Positions 20,501-30,946 of a stretch of 44,857 nt of DNA are shown here, piece by piece. The notes beneath the pieces are model-generated. The model was not told the origin of the DNA. It saw only the letters and a program-made list of their open reading frames with translations, and made no database searches. The stretch is from an uncultured Lachnospiraceae bacterium (GTDB taxonomy: Bacteria; Bacillota; Clostridia; TANB77; CAG-508). The stretch is from contig CAMPBM010000003.1 in the NCBI GenBank assembly GCA_946637865.1, positions 1-44,857 of the forward strand, in the 5' to 3' direction. Within the stretch, counting starts at the first letter, position 1. Every line of letters begins with the position of its first letter. A program made the position numbers and the translations under genes.

Positions 20501-21605
20501 ATGAAAAAAATCTTATTTGGAATAACCAGTTTAACATTTGGTGGAGCAGAACGAGTATTAGTAGATATAGTAAATAAGTTATGTGATAAATACGAAATTA
20601 CTATTTTTACAATTTATGCGAATGGTGAGCTCGAGAAACAATTATCTAAAAAAGTAAAGTTAAAAAGCTTGTATAGTAATAAGTATTTAGAGTTGTCAAA
20701 TATCAGGAAAAAAATAATTCCAGTAAAAATTCTGTTAAATAAAAATGCAATTTATCGAAATCATATTAAGGATAGTTATGATGTTGAAATAGCTTTCTTA
20801 GAAGGACCAATTACAAGATTATTTGGGGTAAAAAATGAGAATACTCGAAAAATTGCATGGATACATAACGACATATCTCTGGTATTTGGAAGTGGTTTCA
20901 AGTCTAAAATAAAAGAAATAATAGATAAAAGAATATATAGTAAATATGAGAAATTGATATTTGTAAGTAAAGAGAATCTACAAAATTTTAACGAGACATA
21001 TAATAATTTAAAAGATATAAATAAAGAGGTTATATACAATTATATAGATAAAGAGAATGTTATTAATAAAGCTAAAAAAGAAATCGAAATACAGTTTGAT
21101 CAAAATAGCATTAATTTTGTTACAGTTGTGAGGTTAGTTAAACAAAAGGCTATTGATAGATTAATAGAAGTTCATAAAAATCTTATTAGAGAAGGTTTGT
21201 GGCACCATATATATGTAGTAGGTGACCGGACCAGAGAAGCGTTATTTGAAATGTTTAATAGATAAATATAATTTGAACGATACATTTCACTTATTGGGTC
21301 AAAAAGCAAATCCCTACCCATATATAAGGGTTGCAGATTACTTTTGCTTATTATCTAAATTTGAGGGATATGGAATGGTGATTGAAGAAGCTAAAATCTT
21401 GAATAAATCAATAATTATAACTAATACAGCTGCTAGGGAGGCAATAGAAGGATATAAGAATGGGATGGTTGTTGAAAATACGGAAAATAGTATTTACGAG
21501 ATAATGAAGGAAATTATAATTTGTGGAAAAAACATGCAGACGCGTACACAAGAGTATAATAATGAGCATATACTTGAGAAAATTAGTAAACTAATCGATA
21601 GTTAG
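20501..21605 (+). CDS. GT4 glycosyltransferase, +1 frameshift at in-frame CGG 21227-21229
   Basis: FGGAERVLVDIVNKL ... HHIYVVGD + (skip C) GPEKRYLKCLIDKYNLNDTFHLLGQKANPYPYI. Confidence 0.92.
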
Positions 21606-21615
21606 TATATGTCAG

Positions 21616-21648
21616 AATATTAGCTAAAAAATTTTTTAGCTAATATTT
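21616..21648 (+). other. Perfect hairpin between GT4 and next GT2 (terminator/attenuator-like)
   Basis: atattagctaaaaaa/ttttttagctaatat palindrome, 15-16 nt arms, in the 45-nt intergenic gap. Confidence 0.55.
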
Positions 21649-21650
21649 TA

Positions 21651-22568
21651 ATGAAAAAAGAAAGGAATATGCCTAATATGAAGATATCTGTTTTAACTCC
21701 TACATATAACAGAGCACATTTTCTAAAAAAATTATATAATAGTTTATTGGAAAATTCAAAATATGATGTAGAAATAGAGTGGCTTATTATGAATGATGGC
21801 TCAACAGACGAAACTAGAGATGTTGTAAAAAATTTTTTGACTGAAAAAAAAATTACTGTAAAATATTTTGAACAGGAAAATCAAGGAAAAATGAGTGCTA
21901 TTAACAATTTAATAGAATATGTAAGTGGTGATTTGATTATAGAATGTGATTCAGATGATTATTTTACTTCGGATGCATTCAAGATTATAAGTGATAACTA
22001 CAGAATAGATGAAAACCATATATATGCCTTATGCTTTTTAAAACTAGATTATAACAGAAAAGAAAATATGGGAAATAAATTCAAAAATAATAGAACGACC
22101 ATGTTTGATTTATATTTTAAAGAGGGAGAAAATGGAGAAAAAGCCTTGGTTTTTTATGCAAATATACGAAAAAAATACAAATACGAGTTGAAAAATGAAG
22201 AAAGATTCATTACCGAGGCAAGTATGTACCATAGAATGGATCAAAAATATCAAATTTTATGTATTAATCAGCCCATTATGATTTGTGAATATCAAGAAAA
22301 TGGATACACAAAAAATATATTAAAAGAATTTAAGGAAAATCCCTGTGGCTTTTATGAATATTTTAAAGAGATATTTGATCATAATATGAGCGGAGTTCCA
22401 ATCTCAAAAAGATTATATGTAATTAAACACTATATATTGTTTTCTTATTTATCAAAAAAAGGGTGGACATACAGCCAAGTGAAAGGTTTAAATAATAAAT
22501 TGCTGTATATACTGTTATATATTCCTGGAACTCTAAAAACTATGTATATGTTTAGAAAGAAGTTCTAA
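21651..22568 (+). CDS. GT2 family glycosyltransferase
   Basis: MKISVLTPTYNRAHFLKKLYNSLL, MNDGSTDETRDVV, ECDSDDYFTSDAF; likely start at the internal Met (MKISVL). Confidence 0.92.
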   Translation: MKKERNMPNMKISVLTPTYNRAHFLKKLYNSLLENSKYDVEIEWLIMNDGSTDETRDVVKNFLTEKKITVKYFEQENQGKMSAINNLIEYVSGDLIIECDSDDYFTSDAFKIISDNYRIDENHIYALCFLKLDYNRKENMGNKFKNNRTTMFDLYFKEGENGEKALVFYANIRKKYKYELKNEERFITEASMYHRMDQKYQILCINQPIMICEYQENGYTKNILKEFKENPCGFYEYFKEIFDHNMSGVPISKRLYVIKHYILFSYLSKKGWTYSQVKGLNNKLLYILLYIPGTLKTMYMFRKKF

Positions 22569-22672
22569 AATTATTTAACGTTTACAAAAAAGCTAAATGT
22601 AAAAATGATTTATTGAGAAAGGAGAGTATAATATATTAAGTTATTGAACTTTTATTATACAAGGAATTGAAT

Positions 22673-23536
22673 ATGAAGGAAAGAAAACGAAAATTAGAGA
22701 AAATATTAATTGGAGTTATATTTTTCTGTATATTACTAGTATTTGGAATGATTATATATGATAAAGCTACAGTTAATAACGAATATGGAATAAATGAAAA
22801 AAGTATTAATATACCAATTTTTGTATATCACAATATTGTTAATGATAAATCACAAATTGAATATGAATATATGCAAACTACAAAGGACGACTTTGAAAAA
22901 CAAATAAGAGGTTTAAAAGATTTTGGGTATAACTTTATTACATATGGTGAATTGAAACAATTTAAAGATAATGAGATAAAATTAAAAAAACGATCATGTA
23001 TATTAACATTTGATGATGGACTGGAAGGAGTATATAAAAATGCATATCCTGTAGCAAAAAAGCTTAACATTCCATTTACTATTTTTATAGTAGTAGATAA
23101 TATTGGACAAGATGGATGTATAACTTGGGAACAAGCAAGAGAAATGCAAGAGAGTGGATTAGTAACAATAGCATCGCATAGTATGGAGCATCCAAATTTT
23201 TCTGAATTAACAGTTGAACAAGCTGTGCAGAATGTAAATGATTCTTATAAAATAATTGAAGAAAAGCTTGGAAATCAAGCTATAAAGGTATTTACATATC
23301 CATATGGTTTATATACCGAAGAAGAGATAGTTGAGCTAGAAAAACAAGGATATATTCAGAATTTGACCGATAATAAAATAAATAAGAGTAAAAGTTTGGA
23401 TTTGAATAGGCTTCATAGGTGTTATCCGCTGAGTGATTCCAAGTATAAAATTTTATTAAAAATTTTATATAGAAGTATAAGATATAGCTGTATTTCTTAT
23501 CCATTATCGGTTGAAATTTATCTTGATAAATGGTAA
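22673..23536 (+). CDS. Polysaccharide deacetylase (NodB homology)
   Basis: IFVYHNI, CILTFDDGLEGVYKNAYPVAKKLNIPFTIFIV, SHSMEHPNFSEL, FTYPYG. Confidence 0.93.
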   Translation: MKERKRKLEKILIGVIFFCILLVFGMIIYDKATVNNEYGINEKSINIPIFVYHNIVNDKSQIEYEYMQTTKDDFEKQIRGLKDFGYNFITYGELKQFKDNEIKLKKRSCILTFDDGLEGVYKNAYPVAKKLNIPFTIFIVVDNIGQDGCITWEQAREMQESGLVTIASHSMEHPNFSELTVEQAVQNVNDSYKIIEEKLGNQAIKVFTYPYGLYTEEEIVELEKQGYIQNLTDNKINKSKSLDLNRLHRCYPLSDSKYKILLKILYRSIRYSCISYPLSVEIYLDKW

Positions 23537-23688
23537 AATAGTTGAGAATTAAGTATAAGCAATTATTGAAAGAGGTGATAGATAAAAGGTAGTCTTGTAA
23601 ATTTTTATAGATAATAAATAAGAAAAAATAATAAATAAGATGATATAAAGATTATTTTGCAATAAATTTTAGAAAGAAGGGAAAACTT

Positions 23689-24429
23689 TTGAGTAAAAAC
23701 AAAGAGTGCGTGATAGATGTCCAAAATGTATACAAAAATTTTAATGTATATTATGACAGAACTAACACAATTAAAGAAAGGTTAATATTTTGGAAAAGTA
23801 GTAGAAAAGAAAAAAGGGAAATTTTGAAAGGCGTGAGTCTTAAAATTAATAGAGGTGAAGTTGTAGGACTTATAGGAGTAAATGGAAGTGGAAAATCTAC
23901 ACTGCTAAAACTAATGACAAAGATTATTTATCCTAATAAAGGAACTATTTCTACAAGGGGTAAACTAACTTCTTTATTGGAATTGGGTGCAGGTTTTCAT
24001 CCAGATTTTTCTGGAAGAGAAAATATATATTTTAATGCATCTATTTTCGGATTGACTAAAAAAGAAATAGATAAAAGAATTAATCAAATTATAGAATTTT
24101 CAGAATTAGAAAACTTTATAGATAACCCAGTAAGAACTTATTCATCAGGAATGTATATGAGGCTTGCATTTTCTGTGGCTATAAATGTAGATGCAGAAAT
24201 TTTATTAATTGATGAAATTTTATCTGTTGGAGATGCACATTTTCAGGAAAAATGTTTCCAAAAGTTAGAAGAGTTAAAAGATGAAGGAAAAACTATAGTT
24301 TTTGTTACTCATGGAATGGGAGCTGTAAAAAGATTTTGCACAAGAGCAGTATGGCTACATGAAGGAAAAATAAAGATGGATGGAGAAATAGATCAAGTTA
24401 TCAAAAGATATGAAGAAGAAACAAAATAA
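23689..24429 (+). CDS. ABC transporter ATPase, Wzt/TagH type
   Basis: GLIGVNGSGKSTLLKLM Walker A, YSSGMYMRLAFSVAINVDAEILLIDEILSVGDAHFQ; TTG start. Confidence 0.95.
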   Translation: MSKNKECVIDVQNVYKNFNVYYDRTNTIKERLIFWKSSRKEKREILKGVSLKINRGEVVGLIGVNGSGKSTLLKLMTKIIYPNKGTISTRGKLTSLLELGAGFHPDFSGRENIYFNASIFGLTKKEIDKRINQIIEFSELENFIDNPVRTYSSGMYMRLAFSVAINVDAEILLIDEILSVGDAHFQEKCFQKLEELKDEGKTIVFVTHGMGAVKRFCTRAVWLHEGKIKMDGEIDQVIKRYEEETK

Positions 24430-24492
24430 TATTTAAGGAAAGGAGTATAAACAAATTTTAATACGAAATTATTTGTTTATAATTAATAAAAA

Positions 24493-25267
24493 ATGAATGT
24501 TTTTAAAAGAATATACGACTATAGAGAATTATTAAAGAATAATGTAAAAAAAGATATAAGAGGACGATATAAAAAATCTGTTTTAGGTGTACTATGGACT
24601 TTTTTAAATCCGTTATTACAGTTGGCGGTGTATGCGTTTATATTTCCAAAAATTCTAAAAACAACTCAACAATATTATGTAATATTTGTATGTGTAGGAT
24701 TAATACCATGGACATTCTTTACAACAGCAATTTCTCAATCAACATGGGCGATATTGCGGAAATGCCAATATTGTAAAAAAAGTATATTTCCCGAGAGAGA
24801 TTCTGCCAATTTCTGTAGTTACAAGTGCGACAGTTAATTTTGTAATATCAACGATTATAATTATTGCGTTCTGTCTGGGATATGGATTGGGATTAACAAA
24901 ATATATATTATTTTATCCATTAGTGCTGATAGTTCAATATATATTTCAACTTGGAATTGCATTTATATTATCAGCAGTTACAGTGTATTTTAGAGATTTA
25001 GAACATTTCGTACAAATAATACTGATGCTATTATTCTATGGTACTCCTATTGTATACTCAGGGGACATGATTCCAGAGGCAGTTCGAGGAATGATTTATC
25101 TTAATCCTATGACACACATTATTGAGGCATATAGAAATATATTCTATAAACAGATAAGACCAGATCTTTCGGAACTTGGAACAGTTTTAATATTATCAAT
25201 TATACTATGTGTTGTTGGATATTTTATCTTTAAAAAATTACAAAAGGGATTTGCAGAAGAATTATAA
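24493..25267 (+). CDS. ABC transporter permease, Wzm/TagG type, +1 frameshift at in-frame CGG 24757-24759
   Basis: DIRGRYKKSVLGVLWTFLNPLLQL ... QSTWAIL + (skip C) GNANIVKKVYFPREILPISVVTSATVNFVIS...FYGTPIVYS. Confidence 0.94.
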
Positions 25268-25286
25268 TAAAGCGAGGTGAAACCCA

Positions 25287-26390
25287 ATGTGGGGAGACAT
25301 ATCAATAGCGTTCCTACTAGCCTTTGTAACAGCCTTTGTAATGACACCACATACAATAAGACTAGCAAATAAAGTAGGAGCCATAGATAAACCAGAGAAA
25401 AGAAGAATAAATGAAGAACCAACACCGAGACTAGGAGGAATTGCAGTAATTGTAGGCTTTCTAGTGTCATGCACATATTTACTAATTATAATGACACTAG
25501 AAAAGAATTTTTTCCCTTTTGGAGAAGAACAATATTTTCATAAGTTAATGGGATTTTTTATAGGAATAATAATCTTGGCAATATTTTGTTTCGCAGACGA
25601 CGTAAAAGGCCTTCCTGCAATTATTAAACTAATAGGACAAACCATTGCAGCAATAGCAGTCGTTTCGTTCGGAACTAGAATAGACAATGTAAACATTCCA
25701 TTCTTAGAACAAACGCTAAACATAGATAACAGTATCTATGTATACATCCTATCAGTAGGTTGGATAGTAGGAATAACAAATGCAATAAACCTAATAGACG
25801 GGTTAGATGGACTATCATCAGGTATTACACTAATATCATGTTTTTCATTGATAATAGTATTCACAATGAATCAATCGCCAATTATAGCAATCATATTAAT
25901 TACTGCACTAGCAGGAGCCATAGTAGGGTTCATACCATATAACTTTAACCCAGCTAAAACCTTCATAGGTGATACAGGTGCGCAATTTCTAGGTTTTGCA
26001 CTAGCAGTTATCTCAATTCTAGGAACTGCAAAAACCTACACATTGCTTGTATTAATATCACCTTTAATAATACTAGCATTACCTATTGCAGACACATTAT
26101 TTGCTATAGTTAGAAGAATAATAAAAGGAAAATCTATAAAAGCAATTTTCTCTCCAGACACAGGACATTTGCACCATAAATTAATGAAAAAGGGATATAC
26201 CCAAAAACAAGCAGTATTAATTCTTTACGGAATTAGCGCATGTTTAGGTATGTTTGCGATTATTCTATTGGAGAGTGGAATTTGGAAAGCAATTTCTTTT
26301 GCTTTAATGATTATTGCTGTAATTGCAGTTGGATACAAGGATTTCTTTAATATTGAGCAAGAAAAAAGTAAAAGAGAAAGCAAGAAATAG
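25287..26390 (+). CDS. MraY/WecA/TagO-like undecaprenyl-phosphate sugar-1-phosphate transferase
   Basis: EEPTPRLGGIAVIVGF, NAINLIDGLDGLSSGI, KTFIGDTGAQFLGF, SPDTGHLHHKLMKKGYTQKQAV. Confidence 0.94.
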   Translation: MWGDISIAFLLAFVTAFVMTPHTIRLANKVGAIDKPEKRRINEEPTPRLGGIAVIVGFLVSCTYLLIIMTLEKNFFPFGEEQYFHKLMGFFIGIIILAIFCFADDVKGLPAIIKLIGQTIAAIAVVSFGTRIDNVNIPFLEQTLNIDNSIYVYILSVGWIVGITNAINLIDGLDGLSSGITLISCFSLIIVFTMNQSPIIAIILITALAGAIVGFIPYNFNPAKTFIGDTGAQFLGFALAVISILGTAKTYTLLVLISPLIILALPIADTLFAIVRRIIKGKSIKAIFSPDTGHLHHKLMKKGYTQKQAVLILYGISACLGMFAIILLESGIWKAISFALMIIAVIAVGYKDFFNIEQEKSKRESKK

Positions 26391-26439
26391 TATAGAATGT
26401 TGAACTTATATAAATGAAAAGTATATAAGAGGTAAATAA

Positions 26440-28407
26440 ATGAATAGTTTAAAAAATGATAATGCTGAAGCTGAAGGCGTTGAAGAATTACTAAAAAAAC
26501 AATCTAGCATTTCAACGGTGGATTTTAAAAAATTGTTACTAAAAATATCAAGAAAAATAGTCAGAACCAGATTATTTATATTGTTAACAGGTATAATATT
26601 ATTGTTAAAAACCGTTTTACTATATAAAGTAACAATATTTGCAAATAAAACATTGGAATTTGAAAGCATATATATGGCAACATGTTTTATAGCTATATGC
26701 GTAACTATACCAATGCTATTGAAAGGTAGAGCAAGGTTTCTAATAAGTTTATTAGTAAATTTAATAATAAGTATACTATTAATGATAAATGAAATATATT
26801 ACTCATTTTCATCAAACTTAGTATCAGTTTCTCAGATATCAAATTTGCAGTATGGAAAAGAGATATCCCTAGCGTTGCCTAATTTGATACATATAAGACA
26901 AATTTTATATATTGTCGACATAATAGTTTTTTCCGTAATATATCTGGTTAAAAGAAAAAAAAGAAAAATAGAAAGAAACTTTTCAATAATACCTGGCCTA
27001 GTATATTTAGTAGTAATGATTTTGATGTCAAACAATATAAATCAAACATGGTTAACAGAAGCAAGGAAACATCCGTACAATAAAATCTTACAAATAGAAG
27101 CTTCAAGTATCTATGGCTATCATGTGTTAGACATACAAAATAGTCTTAACATGAAGCAAAATGTAAAATATAAAACGAAAGCAGATATGCTAAAAACATA
27201 TGATAAATTAATGGAAGATTATGATGAAAAATATCCACTAAAATATGATTTTGGGGGTATTGCCAAAGATAAAAATGTAATAGTAGTCCAATTAGAATCT
27301 GTGCAGAATTTTGTCGTAAATAGAAAAATTAATGGTAAGGAAATAACCCCAAATTTAAATAAATTTCTTAAAGAAAATATAGAGTTTACAAATATGCAAA
27401 ATCAAAGCTACAGTACAACAGCAGACTCAGAACATACAGTAATGAATTCACTATATCCATTAGAAAATGGAATGTCATTTGCACAATATTCTTCTAACGA
27501 TTATAATAATATTTATCAAAATTTTAAAAATAACGACTACATAACCACATACATTCATGGCAATGATGGAGCCTTCTGGAATAGACAGGCAGTTTATTCA
27601 AGGTTACCAATTGACCACTTATACTTTGATAATGTGTTTGATGAAAATGTTGAAAGGATAAATGAATATGTTTCAGATGAACAAGTATATAGAAAAGTAG
27701 TGAATGAAATAAAAAACTATGATGATAAGTTCTATGTAAACATTGTTGCCGCATCTTCTCATACCCCATTTGAGCTAGATGGTATAGAAGATAAAGAGAA
27801 AAAAGTAAATATAGATGTAGGGGATGAGTATAGAGGTATTTATTTTGGAAATTACCTAGAAGCTGTAAACTATGCGGATTATGCTTTTGGAATATTCATA
27901 GACGAGCTAAAAAAAGCAGATTTGTATGATGACACCGTAATATTAGTTTATGGAGATCATGCAGGTTTACAAATGTATAATTGGGAAATGCAAGATTTCA
28001 TAAAAGAAGTTAGACCGCTAAATGATATTCAAACTCAAATTAATTATACTAGTATACTTTGTGGATTGAAAATTCCTGGAATAGAAAGATTAAAAATAGA
28101 GAAGCCAACAAGTAAGATTGATTTAAAACCAACGTTAATGGAAATTTGTGGTATAGAAGATAAGTTCTCATTAGGCAGAAGTCTGTTTTCTACGAAAGAT
28201 TTTGTATGTATAAATAATGGAAAAATTATTACGGATAAATATTTTTACGATGGTGAATGGTATTCAATAGAAACAGGCGAGCATCTTGACTTAGAAAGCA
28301 TGTCGGAAGATGAAGTACAAAAGTTAAATCATTATTGCGATTGCTTGCAAAAAGAATTAGATATTTCACTTTCGGTTAATATAATGAATTTGTTAAAAAA
28401 TCTCTAA
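26440..28407 (+). CDS. LTA synthase family sulfatase-domain membrane protein
   Basis: N-terminal TMs; KNVIVVQLESVQNFVVNRKINGKEITPNLNKFL, YSTTADSEHTVMNSLYPL, ASSHTPFEL, YGDHAGL. Confidence 0.93.
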   Translation: MNSLKNDNAEAEGVEELLKKQSSISTVDFKKLLLKISRKIVRTRLFILLTGIILLLKTVLLYKVTIFANKTLEFESIYMATCFIAICVTIPMLLKGRARFLISLLVNLIISILLMINEIYYSFSSNLVSVSQISNLQYGKEISLALPNLIHIRQILYIVDIIVFSVIYLVKRKKRKIERNFSIIPGLVYLVVMILMSNNINQTWLTEARKHPYNKILQIEASSIYGYHVLDIQNSLNMKQNVKYKTKADMLKTYDKLMEDYDEKYPLKYDFGGIAKDKNVIVVQLESVQNFVVNRKINGKEITPNLNKFLKENIEFTNMQNQSYSTTADSEHTVMNSLYPLENGMSFAQYSSNDYNNIYQNFKNNDYITTYIHGNDGAFWNRQAVYSRLPIDHLYFDNVFDENVERINEYVSDEQVYRKVVNEIKNYDDKFYVNIVAASSHTPFELDGIEDKEKKVNIDVGDEYRGIYFGNYLEAVNYADYAFGIFIDELKKADLYDDTVILVYGDHAGLQMYNWEMQDFIKEVRPLNDIQTQINYTSILCGLKIPGIERLKIEKPTSKIDLKPTLMEICGIEDKFSLGRSLFSTKDFVCINNGKIITDKYFYDGEWYSIETGEHLDLESMSEDEVQKLNHYCDCLQKELDISLSVNIMNLLKNL

Positions 28408-28516
28408 TTGGGGACGGAGAAAATTTTAAAAATTTAAAACAGGGGACGGAAATAATTTGAATATTTTAAAGTTATAGTGCAAAAATTGTAACAATATAAC
28501 GAATTAGTATTTTTGG

Positions 28517-28578
28517 GGATATCTTTCCAAAATAGGCTTACTACCTGATTTTGAAAGGTGTCCCTAAAAACGCAAGGA
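28517..28578. repeat. Imperfect inverted repeat
   Basis: tttttggggatatctttccaaaatagg vs reverse complement of cctgattttgaaaggtgtccctaaaaa. Confidence 0.6.
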
Positions 28579-28601
28579 TGTCCCAAAAATATCCAAAATT
28601 T

Positions 28602-28827
28602 GTTACTGTTTAACACTTTTTACAAAATATTCTACCCAAGCTTTAGAATTATGTAGCGTTCTGAAATATATTAATACTCCGTTCGCATACTGGCGATTAG
28701 ATTTGAGAGAAGGACATAAGGTGGGAGCGCCTTTACTAGCACACTCCACTTCGTATTAATATATTCCAGAACGCTATATAATTCTAAGGCTTGAGCTACT
28801 CAAAAGACGAAACTGCTAAACAGTAAC
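28602..28827. repeat. 226-bp palindromic element upstream of ruvB
   Basis: Outer ends gttactgttta.../...taaacagtaac; inner arms 28637-28677 and 28753-28793 match with 3 mismatches over 41 nt. Confidence 0.85.
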
Positions 28828-28865
28828 CCAGATTTCACAAATTTAACGAAAGGACGGTAACACTA

Positions 28866-29864
28866 ATGGAAGACGAAAGAATATTAAAGCCAGAAATAGA
28901 GGATTTCAATGAAGAAAGACTAGAAACATCGTTAAGACCAAGATTCCTAAACGAGTACATAGGTCAATCTAAAGTAAAAGAAAATATGAAAATATATATA
29001 GAAGCAGCAAAGAAAAGAAAAGAACCCTTAGACCATGTTTTATTATATGGACCTCCAGGTCTTGGTAAAACCACCTTGGCAAATATCATTTCAAATGAAA
29101 TGAATTCTAATATAAAAGTAACATCAGGCCCAGCAATAGAAAAAGCAGGAGATTTAGCAGCGTTATTAACTAATCTACAAGAATTTGATGTACTTTTTAT
29201 AGATGAAATTCATAGACTTAATAAAAATGTTGAGGAAATATTATATCCTGCCTTAGAGGATTTTACATTAGATATAATAATAGGAAAAGGTCCTACTGCT
29301 AAGTCAATTAGGATAGATTTGCCAAAGTTTACTTTAATTGGGGCTACTACTAAGGCAGGAACCCTATCTACGCCACTAAGGGATAGATTTGGTATAGTGG
29401 ATAGATTGGAATTATATAACATAGATGACCTATCTTTTATTGTAAAGCGTTCTTCTAAAATCTTAAATATCGGAATTGATAATGAATCAGCAATAGAAAT
29501 AGCTAGACGTTCTAGAGGAACTCCTAGAATAGCTAATAGACTACTAAAAAGAGTTAGGGATTATGCATCGGTTTTGGGTGATGGTAATATAGACATAAAA
29601 GTTACGAAGATGGCGTTGAATAGGTTAGAGATAGATGAAATGGGATTAGATGAGATAGATAGAAAGTTGCTGGATGTAATGATTACTAAATATGCAGGTA
29701 GACCAGTTGGAATTGATACTTTGGCGACTACTATTGGTGAGGAAGTAGAAACTTTAGAAGATGTGTATGAGCCTTATTTAATACAAATCGGTTTTATTTC
29801 TAGAACTGTAAGAGGTAGAATTCCGTTACCACCAGCGTATGAACATTTGGGATATGAGATGTGA
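28866..29864 (+). CDS. ruvB: Holliday junction DNA helicase RuvB
   Basis: [57 protein letters not shown]. Confidence 0.98.
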   Translation: MEDERILKPEIEDFNEERLETSLRPRFLNEYIGQSKVKENMKIYIEAAKKRKEPLDHVLLYGPPGLGKTTLANIISNEMNSNIKVTSGPAIEKAGDLAALLTNLQEFDVLFIDEIHRLNKNVEEILYPALEDFTLDIIIGKGPTAKSIRIDLPKFTLIGATTKAGTLSTPLRDRFGIVDRLELYNIDDLSFIVKRSSKILNIGIDNESAIEIARRSRGTPRIANRLLKRVRDYASVLGDGNIDIKVTKMALNRLEIDEMGLDEIDRKLLDVMITKYAGRPVGIDTLATTIGEEVETLEDVYEPYLIQIGFISRTVRGRIPLPPAYEHLGYEM

Positions 29865-29918
29865 AACCGTCTAATCTATTAAATAGAAAGTTACAATTTA
29901 CGTCTTTTGCAATAAGCC

Positions 29919-30189
29919 GTCCAATATAAGAATTATGCTAATCGCAAAAAAATATATTAACAGCTAACGCATAAGTTATTTGTAGTTCGCTTCGCTTCAC
30001 ACAACTAACTTAATTTCGCAAACTTGCTGGCTCGGCTTTGTCAAAAGGCAAAAGGAATCTACGAAATAGTGTAAAGTTTTGATATGGTCTATTCCTTTTG
30101 CTTCTTTTGACAAACCTTGCCAATACTTTAGCGTTTAGGGCTACATTGTTAATATATTTTTTCGCTCTTACATAATTCTTATATTGGAC
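29919..30189. repeat. 271-bp imperfect palindromic (MITE-like) element downstream of ruvB
   Basis: gtccaatataagaattatg...caaaaaaatatattaacag / ...gttaatatattttttcgctcttacataattcttatattggac; inner arms ttgtcaaaaggcaaaaggaat / attccttttgcttcttttgacaa. Confidence 0.85.
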
Positions 30190-30314
30190 TACTCAGAAAA
30201 AATGGCTGACCTGTAACATAGAAACAAAACAATTTGCATAACTTCCTAAAACTGTTTACTTTTTTTCTTCGCAATGTTATAATTAGACAAGATAAAAACG
30301 AAGGGAGCCACGAA

Positions 30315-30674
30315 ATGGAAAGAAAAGTTGTTTTTGCGGGGAGAATCAAGCCAGGCATATCAAAAAGTAAAAATTGTTTAGAAATAATAAATAAGATAAA
30401 TACTTTTAAAATGAACAAGCAAATGAAACAAATCCTATTTTTGGCTGTAATGAAGATATTCCCAGAAGATAAAAGGAATAAGGATATAATATTTCACTTA
30501 GAATCGTTTAAGAAAAATGGGAGTATATATCCAGAGTTCAGTTCAAGTAAATACATTCAAAATGTAATTAATGAGGTAAAGTCAATCAACAATGAAGACT
30601 TTGCAAAATATATAGAAAAACTAATAGACTTCGTAAAAGTAAATAATATTGAATTTAGATATGATCAAAAATAA
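30315..30674 (+). CDS. Hypothetical protein, ~119 aa
   Basis: MERKVVFAGRIKPGISKSKN..., SD gaaggga upstream; ORF-track start at 30234 unlikely. Confidence 0.6.
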   Translation: MERKVVFAGRIKPGISKSKNCLEIINKINTFKMNKQMKQILFLAVMKIFPEDKRNKDIIFHLESFKKNGSIYPEFSSSKYIQNVINEVKSINNEDFAKYIEKLIDFVKVNNIEFRYDQK

Positions 30675-30677
30675 AAA

Positions 30678-30932
30678 GTAGTGGGCTACTTAAGCGCTCC
30701 ACAACAGAAAAATACTCTCTTATTTCCTCAATAATATGAAAGTAATTTCTTCGTAGTGGAGCACATTATGCTCCATAACACAGAAGAATTCCCTATTTCC
30801 TCAATAACATGAAAGTAATTTCTTCGTAGTTGAGCACATTGTGCTTCATAACACAGAAGAATTTCATTTTTCCTCAATAACATGAGAGTAACCCACTCGT
30901 AGTAGGCTACTCAAGTGCTCCATAAAATAGAA
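30678..30932. repeat. 73-75-bp tandem repeat, 3 full units plus a partial unit
   Basis: Units begin at 30683, 30758, 30831 and 30904 (partial); core tttcctcaataacatgaaagtaatttcttcgtagt followed by ggagcacattatgctcc or ggctacttaagcgctcc. Confidence 0.88.
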
Positions 30933-30946
30933 ATATATTCACACCC

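Noticed and set aside
24594-24776. 60-aa + strand ORF inside the ABC permease
   Set aside because: Out-of-frame by-product within a conserved gene.
8749-25267. Treating the split ORFs (8749-9591, 10768-11973, 21222-21605, 24887-25267) as separate genes or ordinary pseudogenes
   Set aside because: Each joins its upstream partner in a conserved motif after a +1 step at CGG; surrounding sequences show no further decay such as extra stops.
30678-30932. CRISPR array
   Set aside because: Units are contiguous 73-75-bp tandem copies with similar sequence throughout, without unique spacers or cas genes.
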